64,000 nucleotides of DNA from Zhengella sedimenti (GCF_046506625.1 NZ_JBKFFP010000001.1:372001-436000); one strand, 5' to 3'. Shown: positions 9,478 to 18,770, numbered from the stretch's first letter. The notes: a model not told the origin generated them from the letters alone. Numbers and translations are program-made.

Positions 9478-10050
9478 ATGTTCATCCAGACAGAAGCGAC
9501 GCCGAACCCGGCGACGCTGAAATTCCTGCCCGGGCAAGTGGTCCTGGGCAGCGGAACGGCCGATTTCCGGACGGGCGAGGACGCCGAGGCCCGCTCGCCT
9601 CTCGCGGCCCGGCTGTTTGCCGTCCCCGGCGTGACCGGCGTATTTTTCGGCTACGATTTCGTGACCGTCAGCAAGGATGACGGCCTGGACTGGCAGCACG
9701 TCAAGCCGGCCGTGCTCGGTGCGATCATGGAGCATTTCATGACCGGTGCGCCGGTCATGGCAGAGGAGTCCGCCGGCGCGGAGGCCGCCTCCGGCGAGGA
9801 ATTCTATGACAAGGCCGACGAAGACCTCGTGGCCACCATCAAGGAACTGCTCGACACCCGCGTTCGGCCCGCTGTCGCGCAGGATGGCGGCGACATCACC
9901 TTCCGCGGCTTCGAGAACGGCACGGTCTATCTGCACATGAAAGGCGCTTGCGCGGGCTGTCCGTCGTCCACGGCGACGCTCAAGCACGGCATCCAGAACC
10001 TGCTGCGCCATTTCGTGCCCGAAGTCGAACAGGTCGAGCAGATCGCCTGA
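9478..10050 (+). CDS. nfuA: NfuA/NifU-type iron-sulfur cluster carrier protein
   Basis: Carries and delivers [4Fe-4S] clusters to client enzymes. The 190-residue product has an N-terminal Nfu_N domain (FIQTEATPNPATLKFLPG, residues 2-19) and a C-terminal NifU-like domain whose Cys-x2-Cys pair, C158 and C161 in GACAGCPSS, holds the cluster at the dimer interface. The ATG at 9478 has a textbook GGAGGT 7 bases upstream. The Irr box upstream ties its expression to iron or haem status. It is followed by a strong bidirectional terminator and faces the convergent L,D-transpeptidase gene. Confidence 0.96.
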   Translation: MFIQTEATPNPATLKFLPGQVVLGSGTADFRTGEDAEARSPLAARLFAVPGVTGVFFGYDFVTVSKDDGLDWQHVKPAVLGAIMEHFMTGAPVMAEESAGAEAASGEEFYDKADEDLVATIKELLDTRVRPAVAQDGGDITFRGFENGTVYLHMKGACAGCPSSTATLKHGIQNLLRHFVPEVEQVEQIA

Positions 10051-10082
10051 CCCGGACCCGGCACGGCGAGATCGCCCCATGA

Positions 10083-10110
10083 AAAAAGCCGGGTCTATGC
10101 CCGGCTTTTT
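10083..10110 (+). terminator. Bidirectional rho-independent terminator between nfuA and the L,D-transpeptidase gene
   Basis: An 11-bp perfect stem (AAAAAGCCGGG, 10083-10093, with CCCGGCTTTTT, 10100-10110) encloses a 6-base loop. A-run and T-run are part of the stem on either side, so it works for both the plus-strand nfuA transcript and the minus-strand gene ending at 10136. Confidence 0.93.
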
Positions 10111-10135
10111 GACGTTGAGGCGGCGCGGACGCCGG

Positions 10136-10753
10136 TCACATGACGATCACCTTGGCGCCGACCTTGACGCGTTCGTAGAGATCGATGACATCCTGGTTCA
10201 TCAGACGAATGCAGCCGGAGGAGACATTTCCGCCGATGGAGTTCCATTCCGGCGATCCGTGCAGGCGATAGCCCGTGTCACCGCGCTTGTTGAAGAGATA
10301 GAGCGCGCGGGCACCGAGAGGGTTCGTCAGGCCGGGCTTCATGCCGCCGCGATACTTGGCGAGCTTGGGTTCGCGCTGGATCATCTCGGCGGGCGGCGTC
10401 CAGGTCGGCCATTCGCGCTTCATGCCGACGCGTGCGGTTCCCGACCACTCGAAGCCCTCGCGGCCGACGCCGATGCCATAACGCATGGCACGGCCGTCTT
10501 CCATGACGAGATAGAGGAACTTGGCCCCGGTATCGACAATGACCGTGCCCGGCTTCTCATCGGTCTCGTAACGGATGAGCTGACGGTGATACTTGCTCGG
10601 AACCTTGGAGATCGGGATCCGCGGCAACTGGTAGCCCGCATCCTTCACGGAGCCGTAGGACATGGAATAGGTGCGAATGGCGGTTCCCGAACAGCCGGCG
10701 AGAACAGCGGCCAGCGTCACGGCGACAGCAATGGCAAGCGGTTTGAACGTCAT
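10136..10753 (-). CDS. L,D-transpeptidase (YkuD domain) lipoprotein
   Basis: Forms 3-3 peptidoglycan cross-links or anchors proteins to peptidoglycan in the periplasm. The 205-residue product begins with a signal peptide ending in a lipobox, LAGC with Cys21, so it is predicted to be a lipoprotein. The YkuD domain carries the catalytic motif H165-G-S with S179-G-C181-I-R (HGSPEWNSIGG followed by NVSSGCIRL), complete with the nucleophilic Cys. Single-gene transcription unit on the minus strand, sharing the terminator with nfuA; cueR is divergent. Whether it acts in 3-3 cross-linking or in anchoring an outer-membrane protein cannot be told. Confidence 0.92.
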   Translation of the reverse strand: MTFKPLAIAVAVTLAAVLAGCSGTAIRTYSMSYGSVKDAGYQLPRIPISKVPSKYHRQLIRYETDEKPGTVIVDTGAKFLYLVMEDGRAMRYGIGVGREGFEWSGTARVGMKREWPTWTPPAEMIQREPKLAKYRGGMKPGLTNPLGARALYLFNKRGDTGYRLHGSPEWNSIGGNVSSGCIRLMNQDVIDLYERVKVGAKVIVM

Positions 10754-10853
10754 GGTGGAGACCGATCCCTCAGATTCATCCGGGCCCGAATCGAGCCTTT
10801 ATTTCGACACAGGAATTAATATGCGAATTTCATGGTTGCCAAGTGGTTAATAC

Positions 10854-10874
10854 CGCGGAGAGACAGACTCCGCG
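10854..10874. other. Short hairpin in the region between the L,D-transpeptidase gene and cueR
   Basis: CGCGGAG / CTCCGCG forms a perfect 7-bp stem with a 7-base loop in the 214-base divergent intergenic region (10754-10967). It has no T-run. It could be a cruciform or operator half-site pair; no function can be assigned. The rest of this region is AT-richer than its surroundings, as expected for promoters. Confidence 0.35.
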
Positions 10875-10967
10875 TCACGCCGGGCAAAACCTATGGTTTT
10901 TCAGCCACAGAAACGTGAGATACTTCTCATCGGAATATCCGGATGAACGAGAAAAAAGAGGTGCGCC

Positions 10968-11369
10968 ATGAATATTGGCACCGCGGCCAAGCATTCCGGC
11001 CTGCCGGCCAAGACGATCCGCTACTACGAGGACATCGGCCTGATCTCGCCGGACCGGACCGCCAATGGATATCGCGACTATTCCCCCGACGACGTCCATT
11101 TCCTGAGTTTCCTGCGGTCGGCGCGCGAACTCGGCTTTTCCATCGATGAATGCCGCCAGTTGATGGCGCTCTACAAGGACAGGAGCCGGGCGAGCCAGGA
11201 CGTGCGGCAGATCGCCGTCGACCATGTGCAGGCCATCGAGGAGAAGATTGCGGCGCTGGAGGCTATGAAGGCCACCCTCAACCGGCTGATCCGGGCCTGC
11301 CATGGCGACGAGCGACCCAATTGCCCGATCCTGGAAGGGATCGCAGGCAACGCAACGCGCCGCCCGTAG
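10968..11369 (+). CDS. cueR: Cu(I)-responsive MerR-family regulator CueR
   Basis: Activates copper export genes when cytoplasmic Cu(I) rises. The 133-residue product has the MerR N-terminal winged helix-turn-helix (MNIGTAAKHSGLPAKTIRYY, residues 1-20), a dimerisation helix (about 80-108) and the metal loop C111-HGDERPN-C119. Two cysteines seven residues apart followed by Pro-Ile is the hallmark that separates CueR from zinc and redox MerR members. No copA or other copper gene lies in the window, so its targets are elsewhere. AGAGG about 7 bases upstream supports the ATG at 10968. mmcB follows after 49 bases. Confidence 0.9.
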   Translation: MNIGTAAKHSGLPAKTIRYYEDIGLISPDRTANGYRDYSPDDVHFLSFLRSARELGFSIDECRQLMALYKDRSRASQDVRQIAVDHVQAIEEKIAALEAMKATLNRLIRACHGDERPNCPILEGIAGNATRRP

Positions 11370-11418
11370 ACGGCTGGCCAGGCTTTTCAAGCCTGTCTGT
11401 TCATGGCATGTTCCGTTG

Positions 11419-11919
11419 ATGGCCCTTCTCGCGACACCGATCCCCCACCCGCTTTCCGATGGCCGGCAATCGGCCCGCGCGTTGCTGGTGCGCCGCGGCG
11501 TGCAGCGCCTCCTGCACGAGATGCAGGCGGTCATGCTGCCGGAAGTCACCCTCGCGACAGGACGGCGGGCCGATCTCCTCGTCATGACCGCCAAGGGCGA
11601 TTTCTGGATCGTGGAGATCAAGTCGTCGGTGGAGGATTTCCGCGCCGACAGGAAATGGCCGGACTATCGCGACTGGTGCGACCGGTTCTTCTTCGCCACG
11701 CATCCCGATGTGCCCGCGGACATCTTTCCCGGCGAGGCGGGCTTCATCCTGTCGGATGGCTATGGCGCGGAACTGATGCGTGAGGCGCCCGAACACAGGC
11801 TTGCGCCGGCCAGGCGAAAAGCCTTGACCGCCCGCTTCGCGCGGATCGGGGCGCAGCGCCTCCTGTCGGCGGAATGGGCCGGCGTGGCAATCGGCACGGA
11901 CAGCGACGAGACCACGTGA
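11419..11919 (+). CDS. mmcB: MmcB family DNA repair protein
   Basis: Member of the alphaproteobacterial MmcB family (PD-(D/E)xK nuclease-like fold), linked in Caulobacter and relatives to DNA damage repair. The 166-residue product contains GRRADLLVMTAKGDFWIVEIK, where the Asp and the Glu-x-Lys form the expected metal-binding nuclease core, followed by SSVEDFRADRKWPDYRDWCD. A longer frame begins at 11302 inside cueR; the ATG at 11419 gives the usual family N terminus. It converges with regA, with only 3 bases between the stops, and no terminator is visible there. Confidence 0.88.
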   Translation: MALLATPIPHPLSDGRQSARALLVRRGVQRLLHEMQAVMLPEVTLATGRRADLLVMTAKGDFWIVEIKSSVEDFRADRKWPDYRDWCDRFFFATHPDVPADIFPGEAGFILSDGYGAELMREAPEHRLAPARRKALTARFARIGAQRLLSAEWAGVAIGTDSDETT

Positions 11920-11922
11920 CCC

Positions 11923-12486
11923 TCAGCGCGGCGCCCGCTTGGCAAGGATGCGCTGCAACGTGCGGCGATGCATGTTCAGCCGGCGCGCGGTTTCGGAGAC
12001 ATTGCGGTCGCAGGCCTCGTAAACCCGCTGGATATGTTCCCAGCGGACACGATCGGCCGACATCGGGTTTTCGGGCACCTCGGCCTTGCCGTCAGGATCG
12101 CGGACCAGGGCCGCGAAGACCTCGTCGGCATCGGCGGGCTTGGCCAGGTAGTCGATCGCGCCGAGCTTGACCGCGGTAACGGCGGTGGCGATGTTCCCAT
12201 AACCGGTGAGGACGATGATGCGGGCCTCCGGCTGGACCTTGCGGACGGCTTCCACCACGTCAAGACCGTTGCCGTCGCCCAACCGCATGTCGACGAGCGC
12301 GTAGTCGGGCGCGACGCGCTCCAGATGCGCCAGGGCCTGGGCCACGGAATCGGCGGCCAGGACCTCGAATCCCCGGCTCTCCATCGCCCTGACCATGCGC
12401 GTCTGGAACGGCTTGTCATCCTCGACGATCAGCAGCTTTGCGCCGTCCACCGACACCGGATCCCCCAGGCCTTCGGAATCGCTCAT
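11923..12486 (-). CDS. regA: Redox response regulator RegA/ActR/PrrA
   Basis: Fis-type response regulator that controls respiration, carbon and nitrogen fixation and redox balance genes in alphaproteobacteria. The 187-residue product has a receiver domain (KLLIVEDDKPFQTRM, phospho-acceptor D66 in YALVDMRLG, K116 in YLAKP) and a C-terminal Fis-like helix-turn-helix, NVSETARRLNMHRRTLQRIL (162-181), which is nearly invariant in the RegA/ActR group. Read-through upstream of 12486 overlaps regB in another frame and was rejected. It lies 64 bases downstream of its sensor kinase gene on the same strand. Confidence 0.94.
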   Translation of the reverse strand: MSDSEGLGDPVSVDGAKLLIVEDDKPFQTRMVRAMESRGFEVLAADSVAQALAHLERVAPDYALVDMRLGDGNGLDVVEAVRKVQPEARIIVLTGYGNIATAVTAVKLGAIDYLAKPADADEVFAALVRDPDGKAEVPENPMSADRVRWEHIQRVYEACDRNVSETARRLNMHRRTLQRILAKRAPR

Positions 12487-12550
12487 CCGGACTTCCTTTC
12501 GCGTTTCTTTGCCGCGCGCCAAACTGACGCGGATTTTAAACATGCAAACC

Positions 12551-13885
12551 TTATGCAGGATTTGCGAGCTCATTCCCTTGCGCCAGATCAACCGGCGCCT
12601 CCACAGCATCGCGGCGCCATTCGGCGCGGACGCGTGCGCCCAGGCGTTCGGTGGTGGCATTGGTGAAGATGATGGCGGCGCCCGAGCGTTCCAGCAGGGT
12701 CTTGGCAATGAACAGGCCAAGGCCCAGTCCCCCGCCCGAGGACTGCTCGCTTCCGGCCCGCGACGTCATGTAGGGCTCGCCGATGCGCGCCAGGATTTCC
12801 GGCGAATAGCCGCGCCCGTCGTCGGTGATCTCGATCCAGAGACGGTCCGCGGTCCAGCCCCAGTCGACGACAACGGCGGAGGAGGCGAAGTCGACGGCGT
12901 TTTCAAGGAGATTGCCGAGGCCGTATATCATGCCCGGATTACGCTTGAGAACCGGTTCCGGACCATCGCCGGGGTGCGGCTGCATGCGGATTTCGATGTC
13001 GAAGGCGCGGTGCGGCGCGGTCACCTCGTCGATCAGGGAGGACAGGGGCAGGCGGCCGATATGCATTTCCCCCTCGCTCGACAGCGTGGTCAGCCGGCGC
13101 AGGATGTCACGGCAACGCTGCGACTGCGAACGCAGAAGGCTCACATCCTCGCGCAGCGGGGAATCGGCGGGAAGGTCGCGCTCCATCTCGCGCGAGACGA
13201 GCGCGATGGTGGCCAGCGGGGTTCCGAGTTCATGGGCCGCGGCGGCGGCCAGCCCGTCGAGGGCGGAAAGATGCTGCTCGCGCTGGAGAACGAGTTCGGC
13301 GGAGGCCAGCGCGGTCGCCAGCGTGCGCGCCTCGTCGGCGACGCGGAAGGCGTAGATGCCGGTGAAGGCCAGGCTGGAGACCAGCGCCATCCACATGCCC
13401 GCGACATAGAGGAAGGGCAAGGGCAGGTCCTCGCCACCCGTCCAGGGCAGGGGCAGATGCTCGAAGACGAGCAATGTCGCGGCGAGCAGCACGATCAGGC
13501 CGAGCAGCAGCGTGTGGCGCACGGGCAGCGAAGCAGCCGAGATGATGACCGGCACCATCAGCAGCATGGAAAAGGGGTTCGTCATGCCGCCGGTCATGTA
13601 AAGCAGGCCGGCCAGTTGCAGCGCGTCGAAGGCAAGGACGCCGAGAGAGGCTGCCTCGGACAGGCGGAACGTCGGCGGGAAGCGGACCGCGAGGAAGATG
13701 TTCAGCCAGGCCGAACAGGCGATCAGGGCGAAGCACAGCAGGATGGGAAAGGGGAAACCCAGCCAGAAATGGACCACGATGACGGCGATGGTCTGACCGC
13801 CGACGGCTAGCCAGCGCAGGCGAATCAGCGTGTTGAGGCGCAGGCGGCGGGCAGTGACGGGATCATGGGCGGCGACATCTTCCAT
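12551..13885 (-). CDS. regB: Redox sensor histidine kinase RegB/ActS/PrrB
   Basis: Membrane kinase that signals the quinone-pool redox state to RegA. The 444-residue product has six predicted transmembrane segments in residues 20-185 with the quinone-sensing motif GGMTNPF at 99-105. The H-box AAAAHELGTPLATIAL has the phospho-accepting His218. Cys258, in SQSQRCRDIL just after the dimerisation helix, is placed like the redox-active Cys265 of Rhodobacter RegB; this equivalence is an inference. N, G1 and G2 boxes follow (GNLLENAVDFA, DDGRGYSPE, GGGLGLGLFIAKTL). It starts 57 bases after hrpB and precedes regA. Confidence 0.94.
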   Translation of the reverse strand: MEDVAAHDPVTARRLRLNTLIRLRWLAVGGQTIAVIVVHFWLGFPFPILLCFALIACSAWLNIFLAVRFPPTFRLSEAASLGVLAFDALQLAGLLYMTGGMTNPFSMLLMVPVIISAASLPVRHTLLLGLIVLLAATLLVFEHLPLPWTGGEDLPLPFLYVAGMWMALVSSLAFTGIYAFRVADEARTLATALASAELVLQREQHLSALDGLAAAAAHELGTPLATIALVSREMERDLPADSPLREDVSLLRSQSQRCRDILRRLTTLSSEGEMHIGRLPLSSLIDEVTAPHRAFDIEIRMQPHPGDGPEPVLKRNPGMIYGLGNLLENAVDFASSAVVVDWGWTADRLWIEITDDGRGYSPEILARIGEPYMTSRAGSEQSSGGGLGLGLFIAKTLLERSGAAIIFTNATTERLGARVRAEWRRDAVEAPVDLAQGNELANPA

Positions 13886-13942
13886 TTTTCCTATATGCCC
13901 CGCGGACCTTGCATAGCCAAGACCCTTGAGCGTCGGCTCCGG

Positions 13943-16411
13943 TCATGTTCCGCGCGGCTTGGCGCGGCTGGTCGCCTGCGCCTGCGCGGGATTTTCCGGC
14001 CAGAGGTGGCGGGGATAGCGCCCGCGCATCTCGGCGCGCACATCCTTCCACGATCCGGCCCAGAATCCGGGAAGATCGCGCGTCGTCTGTATCGGCCGAT
14101 GGGCCGGGGACAGCAATTCAAGGGTCAGCGGCACCGTGCCGCCGGCAATCGCGGGATGGGCAGTCAGGCCGTAAAGCTCCTGCACCCGGACGGCAAGGAC
14201 CGGTCCGCCGGGCTCGTAGCGGACCGGCACCCGGCTGCCCGATGGCGCATCGAAATTGGTTGGCGCGAGACGGTCGAGCTGGCGATGGAGATCGTGGGGC
14301 ACCCGCGCCAGGAGCGCCTGGTGGAGGTGGGGCCTGAGCGCCGGCAGCGAAACCGGTCCGGTGACGAAGGGGGCGAGCCAGCCTTCGAGGTCCGAAAGCA
14401 GCGCCGCGTCATCCATCGCGGGCCACGGTTCGCCCAGGCCGCGATGCAGCCAGTCAAGGCGGGCGCGCAGCGTCAGCGCCTCCTTGCTCCACGGCAGGAT
14501 GTCGAGCCCGTTGTCGCGGATGGCGGCGAGCAACGCCTCCACGGCCTGCCCGCCCGTTGGCGAGGCCAGCGGCTTCTGCGACAGGACGATGGCACCGAGT
14601 GCCTCCACTGTCCGGGCGCGCACCGTTCCGGTCGCGGTGTCGAATTCGGCACCGGTACGGCTTTCGATCCGGCCGGCCAGCACCGAGCGAATTTCCGCCT
14701 CGCTCACCGGCGCGGCCGCCAGGATGCGGGCATTCTGCGCCGTGCCGGTGATGTCGGCGACCACGAGAAAGGGCTCGCCGGCCAGCGGGTCGGTTTCATC
14801 CAGGCGCGCGCCGCGGCCATTGGCAAGCACGAAGCGGCCACGCGCGCCGCGGGCCCTGGCCACCCTGTCCGGCCATGCATGCAGGAGAAGCGCGCCGGCG
14901 CCCGGAGATTGCGCGTCCACGCCATCGGCATGCGCGGCGCGGACCGCCTGCCGCGCGATCGAGGATGCCAGCCTGCGCGCCGCGACAGCGCGGGCCGAGC
15001 GGTCCCGCCCCAATCCTTCCAGCCGCCGGTCGAGGTCGGCGGCGTTGCCGCCCAGCCCGCGCTCGGTCAGCAGCACGGCGAGCGCCGCCGCCTGACCGGC
15101 CGCGCCTTCGGCTGCGGCCATGACCACCATGTGCGCCAGCCGGGCCGGCAGGGCGAGCGAGCGCATGGCCTTGCCCGTCGGAGTCAGTTGACCGGCTGAA
15201 TCCAGTGCCTCCAGCGACATCAACAGGCTGCGCGCCTCGGCGAGTGCCGGCGCCGGCGGCTTGTCGAGGAAGGCGAGGCGCGCCGGATCGGTAACGCCGA
15301 AGGCAGCGCAATCGAGCAGCAACCCGGTGAGGTCGGCGGCGAGGATCTCCGGCGGATCGAAGGCGGCGAGCGCGCCCGTCTGGCCCTCGTGCCACAGCCG
15401 GACGGCAACGCCCGGGCCGGTGCGCCCGGCGCGCCCGGCGCGCTGGTCGGCGCTGGCACGCGACACCTTCACCGTCTCAAGCCGCGTGATGCCGGTGGCC
15501 GGTTCGAAGACCGGCTGGCGGGAGAGGCCGGAATCGATGACGATGCGAACGCCGTCGATGGTGATCGACGTCTCGGCGATGGACGTGGCGAGCACCACCT
15601 TGCGGCGGCCAGGAGGCGCGGGGCGGATAGCCATGTCCTGCGCCTTTCCGTCCATGGCACCGAAAAGCGGCACGATGTCGACGTTGGCAGGAACAGCGCC
15701 CTCCAGCCGCTCGGCGGTGCGCATGATCTCGCGCTGGCCGGGCAGGAAAGCCAGCACGCTGCCGGTCTCGGCGGCGATCGCCCGGCGGATCGCTGCCGCC
15801 ATGGCATCCTCGACCGGCTGGCCGGGATCGCGCGCCTCATGACGGATGTCGACAGGATAGGCACGGCCCAGGCTCTCGATCACCGGCGCACCATCCATCA
15901 GGGCAGCGACGCGCGCGCCGTCCAGCGTCGCGGACATGACGAGGAGACGCAGGTCCTCGCGCAGGCCGCCGGCGATGTCGAGCGCCAGCGCCAGGCCGAA
16001 ATCGCCGTCGAGCGAGCGTTCGTGGAACTCGTCGAACAGCACGGCGGATATGCCGGCAAGTTCCGGATCGTCCAGCGCCATGCGGGCAAACACGCCTTCC
16101 GTCACCACGAGGATTCGTGTCCGGGCCGACTGGCTGCTGTCCATGCGCATTGCATAGCCGACCGTGCCGCCCACCTCCTCGCCAAGCAGGGCGGCCATGC
16201 GCCGCGCTGCTGCGCGCGCCGCCAGCCGGCGCGGTTCCAGCAGGATGATGCGGCCATCGCCCGCCCAGCCGGCATCGAGCAGATGCAGGGGCACCAGCGT
16301 GGTCTTGCCCGCGCCGGGCGGGGCGACGAGCACGGCAGTGCGGCCGTCTCTCAGGGCGTCGTCGAGGGCGGGAAAAGCCTCGCAGACCGGAAGCACAGGC
16401 AGGTCAGGCAT
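13943..16411 (-). CDS. hrpB: ATP-dependent RNA helicase HrpB
   Basis: DEAH/RHA-type helicase of 822 residues, the usual HrpB length. The role in bacteria is poorly defined; RNA processing is assumed. Motifs in order: Walker A APPGAGKT (30-37), motif II DEFH (127-130), motif III MSATLDG, and motif VI with QRAGRAGRTGPG. The HrpB-specific C-terminal extension is present, ending in a segment rich in Arg and Pro. The start overlaps the end of ynjD by 8 bases, so translation is probably coupled to the upstream ABC transporter operon, an unusual pairing. Confidence 0.95.
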   Translation of the reverse strand: MPDLPVLPVCEAFPALDDALRDGRTAVLVAPPGAGKTTLVPLHLLDAGWAGDGRIILLEPRRLAARAAARRMAALLGEEVGGTVGYAMRMDSSQSARTRILVVTEGVFARMALDDPELAGISAVLFDEFHERSLDGDFGLALALDIAGGLREDLRLLVMSATLDGARVAALMDGAPVIESLGRAYPVDIRHEARDPGQPVEDAMAAAIRRAIAAETGSVLAFLPGQREIMRTAERLEGAVPANVDIVPLFGAMDGKAQDMAIRPAPPGRRKVVLATSIAETSITIDGVRIVIDSGLSRQPVFEPATGITRLETVKVSRASADQRAGRAGRTGPGVAVRLWHEGQTGALAAFDPPEILAADLTGLLLDCAAFGVTDPARLAFLDKPPAPALAEARSLLMSLEALDSAGQLTPTGKAMRSLALPARLAHMVVMAAAEGAAGQAAALAVLLTERGLGGNAADLDRRLEGLGRDRSARAVAARRLASSIARQAVRAAHADGVDAQSPGAGALLLHAWPDRVARARGARGRFVLANGRGARLDETDPLAGEPFLVVADITGTAQNARILAAAPVSEAEIRSVLAGRIESRTGAEFDTATGTVRARTVEALGAIVLSQKPLASPTGGQAVEALLAAIRDNGLDILPWSKEALTLRARLDWLHRGLGEPWPAMDDAALLSDLEGWLAPFVTGPVSLPALRPHLHQALLARVPHDLHRQLDRLAPTNFDAPSGSRVPVRYEPGGPVLAVRVQELYGLTAHPAIAGGTVPLTLELLSPAHRPIQTTRDLPGFWAGSWKDVRAEMRGRYPRHLWPENPAQAQATSRAKPRGT

Positions 16412-17057
16412 CGGTGCCCACCCGGATCACGGCGCCGCCGGCGGCCTCGGCATCGGCCGCATCGTGGGTGACGAGGATGACCGGCAGGCCCGAGGCCCGC
16501 GCGGTGGCAAAGACGAGATCGCGCATCTGCCCGCGAAGGCTGGCGTCAAGCTTGGAAAAGGGTTCGTCGAGCAGCAGCATGCGCGGCGCCGACAACAGCA
16601 CGCGAGCGAGCGCAACGCGGGCCTTCTGGCCACCCGACAGGGTGTCGGGATGGCGGGGGCCGAATTCTTCCAGTCCGGTCCGGGCCAATGCGGCCCGGGC
16701 CATTTCCCGGCGGGCAGCGCGCCCCGCGACGGAAGCCGGGATGGCGAAGAGCAGGTTCTGCTCGACGTTCATGTGCGGGAACAGCAGCGGGTCCTGGAAC
16801 AGGATGCCGGCATGGCGCGCCTCGGGGGGCAGCGCCGTGATGTCGATGTCGCCGGACAGCACCCGCCCGGAGGCCGAGAAGGCGGGATCGAGAAAGCCGG
16901 AGACATAGGCGAGCAGGGTTGACTTGCCGGAGCCGGAGGGACCCATGACGGTCAGGACCTCGCCGGGTTCCACCCGTGCGGAAATCGCCAGCAGGCATGT
17001 CCCGGCAAGCACGATGCGCACGTTTTCCAGTGTCAGCGGTCGGGCGGTCGTGGTCAT
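16404..17057 (-). CDS. ynjD: ABC transporter ATP-binding protein, YnjD type
   Basis: Energises the YnjBCD importer. At 217 residues it has the same length as E. coli YnjD and shares its distinctive features: Walker A GPSGSGKST (39-47), Q-loop region HAGILFQDPLLFPHM, signature LSGGQ (140-144) and Walker B LLLDEP (161-166). The ATG at 17057 was chosen over an in-frame start 21 codons upstream that would lie inside ynjC. Last gene of the ynjBCD set; overlaps hrpB by 8 bases. The substrate of YnjBCD systems is not established; relatives are annotated for thiamine or iron. Confidence 0.88.
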   Translation of the reverse strand: MTTTARPLTLENVRIVLAGTCLLAISARVEPGEVLTVMGPSGSGKSTLLAYVSGFLDPAFSASGRVLSGDIDITALPPEARHAGILFQDPLLFPHMNVEQNLLFAIPASVAGRAARREMARAALARTGLEEFGPRHPDTLSGGQKARVALARVLLSAPRMLLLDEPFSKLDASLRGQMRDLVFATARASGLPVILVTHDAADAEAAGGAVIRVGTDA

Positions 17058-17073
17058 CGCGTTTCCCGTTGCG

Positions 17074-18744
17074 TCAGGCCGAACGCCTGCGCCATAGCAG
17101 CGCCGGAACGAGGCTGGCAATGGCGAAGCCCGCGGCGGGCAGCATCATCTGGAGAAAGGCGTAGACACCGATGACGCGGCGATTGCCCCCCGAGGCCAGT
17201 GCAACGGCTTCCGTCGTGATGGTGGTCAACCGCCCGGCGCCGATGAGCAAAGTGGGCAGATACTGGCCGACGGAAACGGCGAAACCGACAGCGGCGGCGG
17301 CCAGCACGGCGCGGGCCATCATGGGCATGCGCACACGCCAGAAAGCCTTCAGGCGCGAGGCGCCGAGACCTGCAGCGACGGTTTCGTAGCGGCGGTCGAA
17401 GGCACGCCAGGGATCCGACAGGGAAAGGAAGACGTAGGGCATGACGAAGACGAGGTGCGCGAAGACGAGGGCCGGCAGGGACGGCTCGGCGTGGACGCCG
17501 ATGAGCAGCATCTGCAAGCCGAACAGGAAGGCGGCCTGCGGCACGATCAGCGGCAGGTAAACCAGCCAGAGCAGGCGGCCGGGCGGGGCGCGGGTTTCGT
17601 CCTCGCGGCGCAGGCAAAGGATCGCCAGCACGGTCGCCAGGGCTGCCGCGAGGATGCCGGTCGCCAGCGTGGTCCAAAGCGGTCCGTCCAGCCGCGGCAA
17701 GGCGCGCTCCCAGCTTCGCAGGGAGAAGCTGCGCGGCAGCGCGTCGGGAAACTGCCAGAGACCTGCCACGGACCACAGGGCCAGAAGCAGCAGACCCAGG
17801 AAGACGGTACCCGCGGACAGGCCGGGCAGGACGCCGCTGATGGCGCGCAGGCCACGGTCATGGGCGAAGCGGCGGCCACGGTCACGCAGCCGGGCCAATA
17901 CCACATGGCCGAGCCGCTCCAGTGCGAGCCAGACGACACAGGCCAGAGCCGTGATGCCCAGTTGCAACAGGGCGCCGGCGGAGGCGAAGAAGCGCATTTT
18001 GAGGTCCGGATCATTCATCCAGCCGACGAGGCGCACGGCCAGCGGCGGCGGCGTGACCGGGCCGAGGATGACGGCGACATCCACCACGGAGGTGGAAAAG
18101 GCCAGAACGGCGAGCACGGCAAGGCGGATCTGGCGATAGACGGGCGGCCAGGCGAAGAACAGGAAACCGGCGACGCGGCCATGACCCATCGATGCCGCAA
18201 GGCGGCGGGTCTCGGCCAGCCGGACCTGAGGCATCGCCGCCAGGGCGACCAGCAGCAGGAAGGGAATTTCCTTGACGACAAGGCCGGCCGTCATGGCAAG
18301 GCCGAAGGGATCATGCACGACCAGCGCGTCGGGCGGCGCGGTCCAGCCGGTCAGTTCGGGCGAGACGAGCCGGACGAGCCAGCCCGAAGGCGCAACCAGA
18401 AAGGCCAGACCGAAGGCCGCGGCGGCATGGGGCACCGAGAGCAGCGGCGACAAAAGGTGCTGAACCCGGTCGAAGAAGCGGCTGCCGGCATGGGCCGCCA
18501 TGAACAGGGCGACACCGGCCAGCGCGACCAGCGTCGCCGCCAGACCGGACAGCAGGCTGATGAGACAGGACCGGAGCAGGCCGGGCTGCGCCAGCAGTTC
18601 GCGAAAAGGGTCAAGCGAGACGCGGTCGCCACCCAGCGCTGGCAGCCAGCCGAAGGCCGGCAAGAGCGTTCCCGCCAGACCGGCCAGGACAGGACCGGCC
18701 AGCAGACCGACGGCCAGCGGCGGGCCGAAGCGGGCGAAGCTCAT
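17074..18744 (-). CDS. ynjC: ABC transporter permease with two fused membrane domains, YnjC type
   Basis: Inner-membrane channel of the YnjBCD importer. The 556-residue product carries two binding-protein-dependent transport domains in tandem, as in E. coli YnjC and the iron/thiamine permeases (FbpB, ThiP). Two EAA-like loops are visible: one around MPQVRLAETRRLAASMGHGR (about residue 190) and one around RRYETVAAGLGASRLKAFWR (about residue 455). About 12 transmembrane helices are expected. It starts 43 bases after ynjB, across a small hairpin, and ends 16 bases before ynjD. Confidence 0.88.
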   Translation of the reverse strand: MSFARFGPPLAVGLLAGPVLAGLAGTLLPAFGWLPALGGDRVSLDPFRELLAQPGLLRSCLISLLSGLAATLVALAGVALFMAAHAGSRFFDRVQHLLSPLLSVPHAAAAFGLAFLVAPSGWLVRLVSPELTGWTAPPDALVVHDPFGLAMTAGLVVKEIPFLLLVALAAMPQVRLAETRRLAASMGHGRVAGFLFFAWPPVYRQIRLAVLAVLAFSTSVVDVAVILGPVTPPPLAVRLVGWMNDPDLKMRFFASAGALLQLGITALACVVWLALERLGHVVLARLRDRGRRFAHDRGLRAISGVLPGLSAGTVFLGLLLLALWSVAGLWQFPDALPRSFSLRSWERALPRLDGPLWTTLATGILAAALATVLAILCLRREDETRAPPGRLLWLVYLPLIVPQAAFLFGLQMLLIGVHAEPSLPALVFAHLVFVMPYVFLSLSDPWRAFDRRYETVAAGLGASRLKAFWRVRMPMMARAVLAAAAVGFAVSVGQYLPTLLIGAGRLTTITTEAVALASGGNRRVIGVYAFLQMMLPAAGFAIASLVPALLWRRRSA

Positions 18745-18770
18745 CCCGCGCCTGGCCCTTCGCCGCGGCC

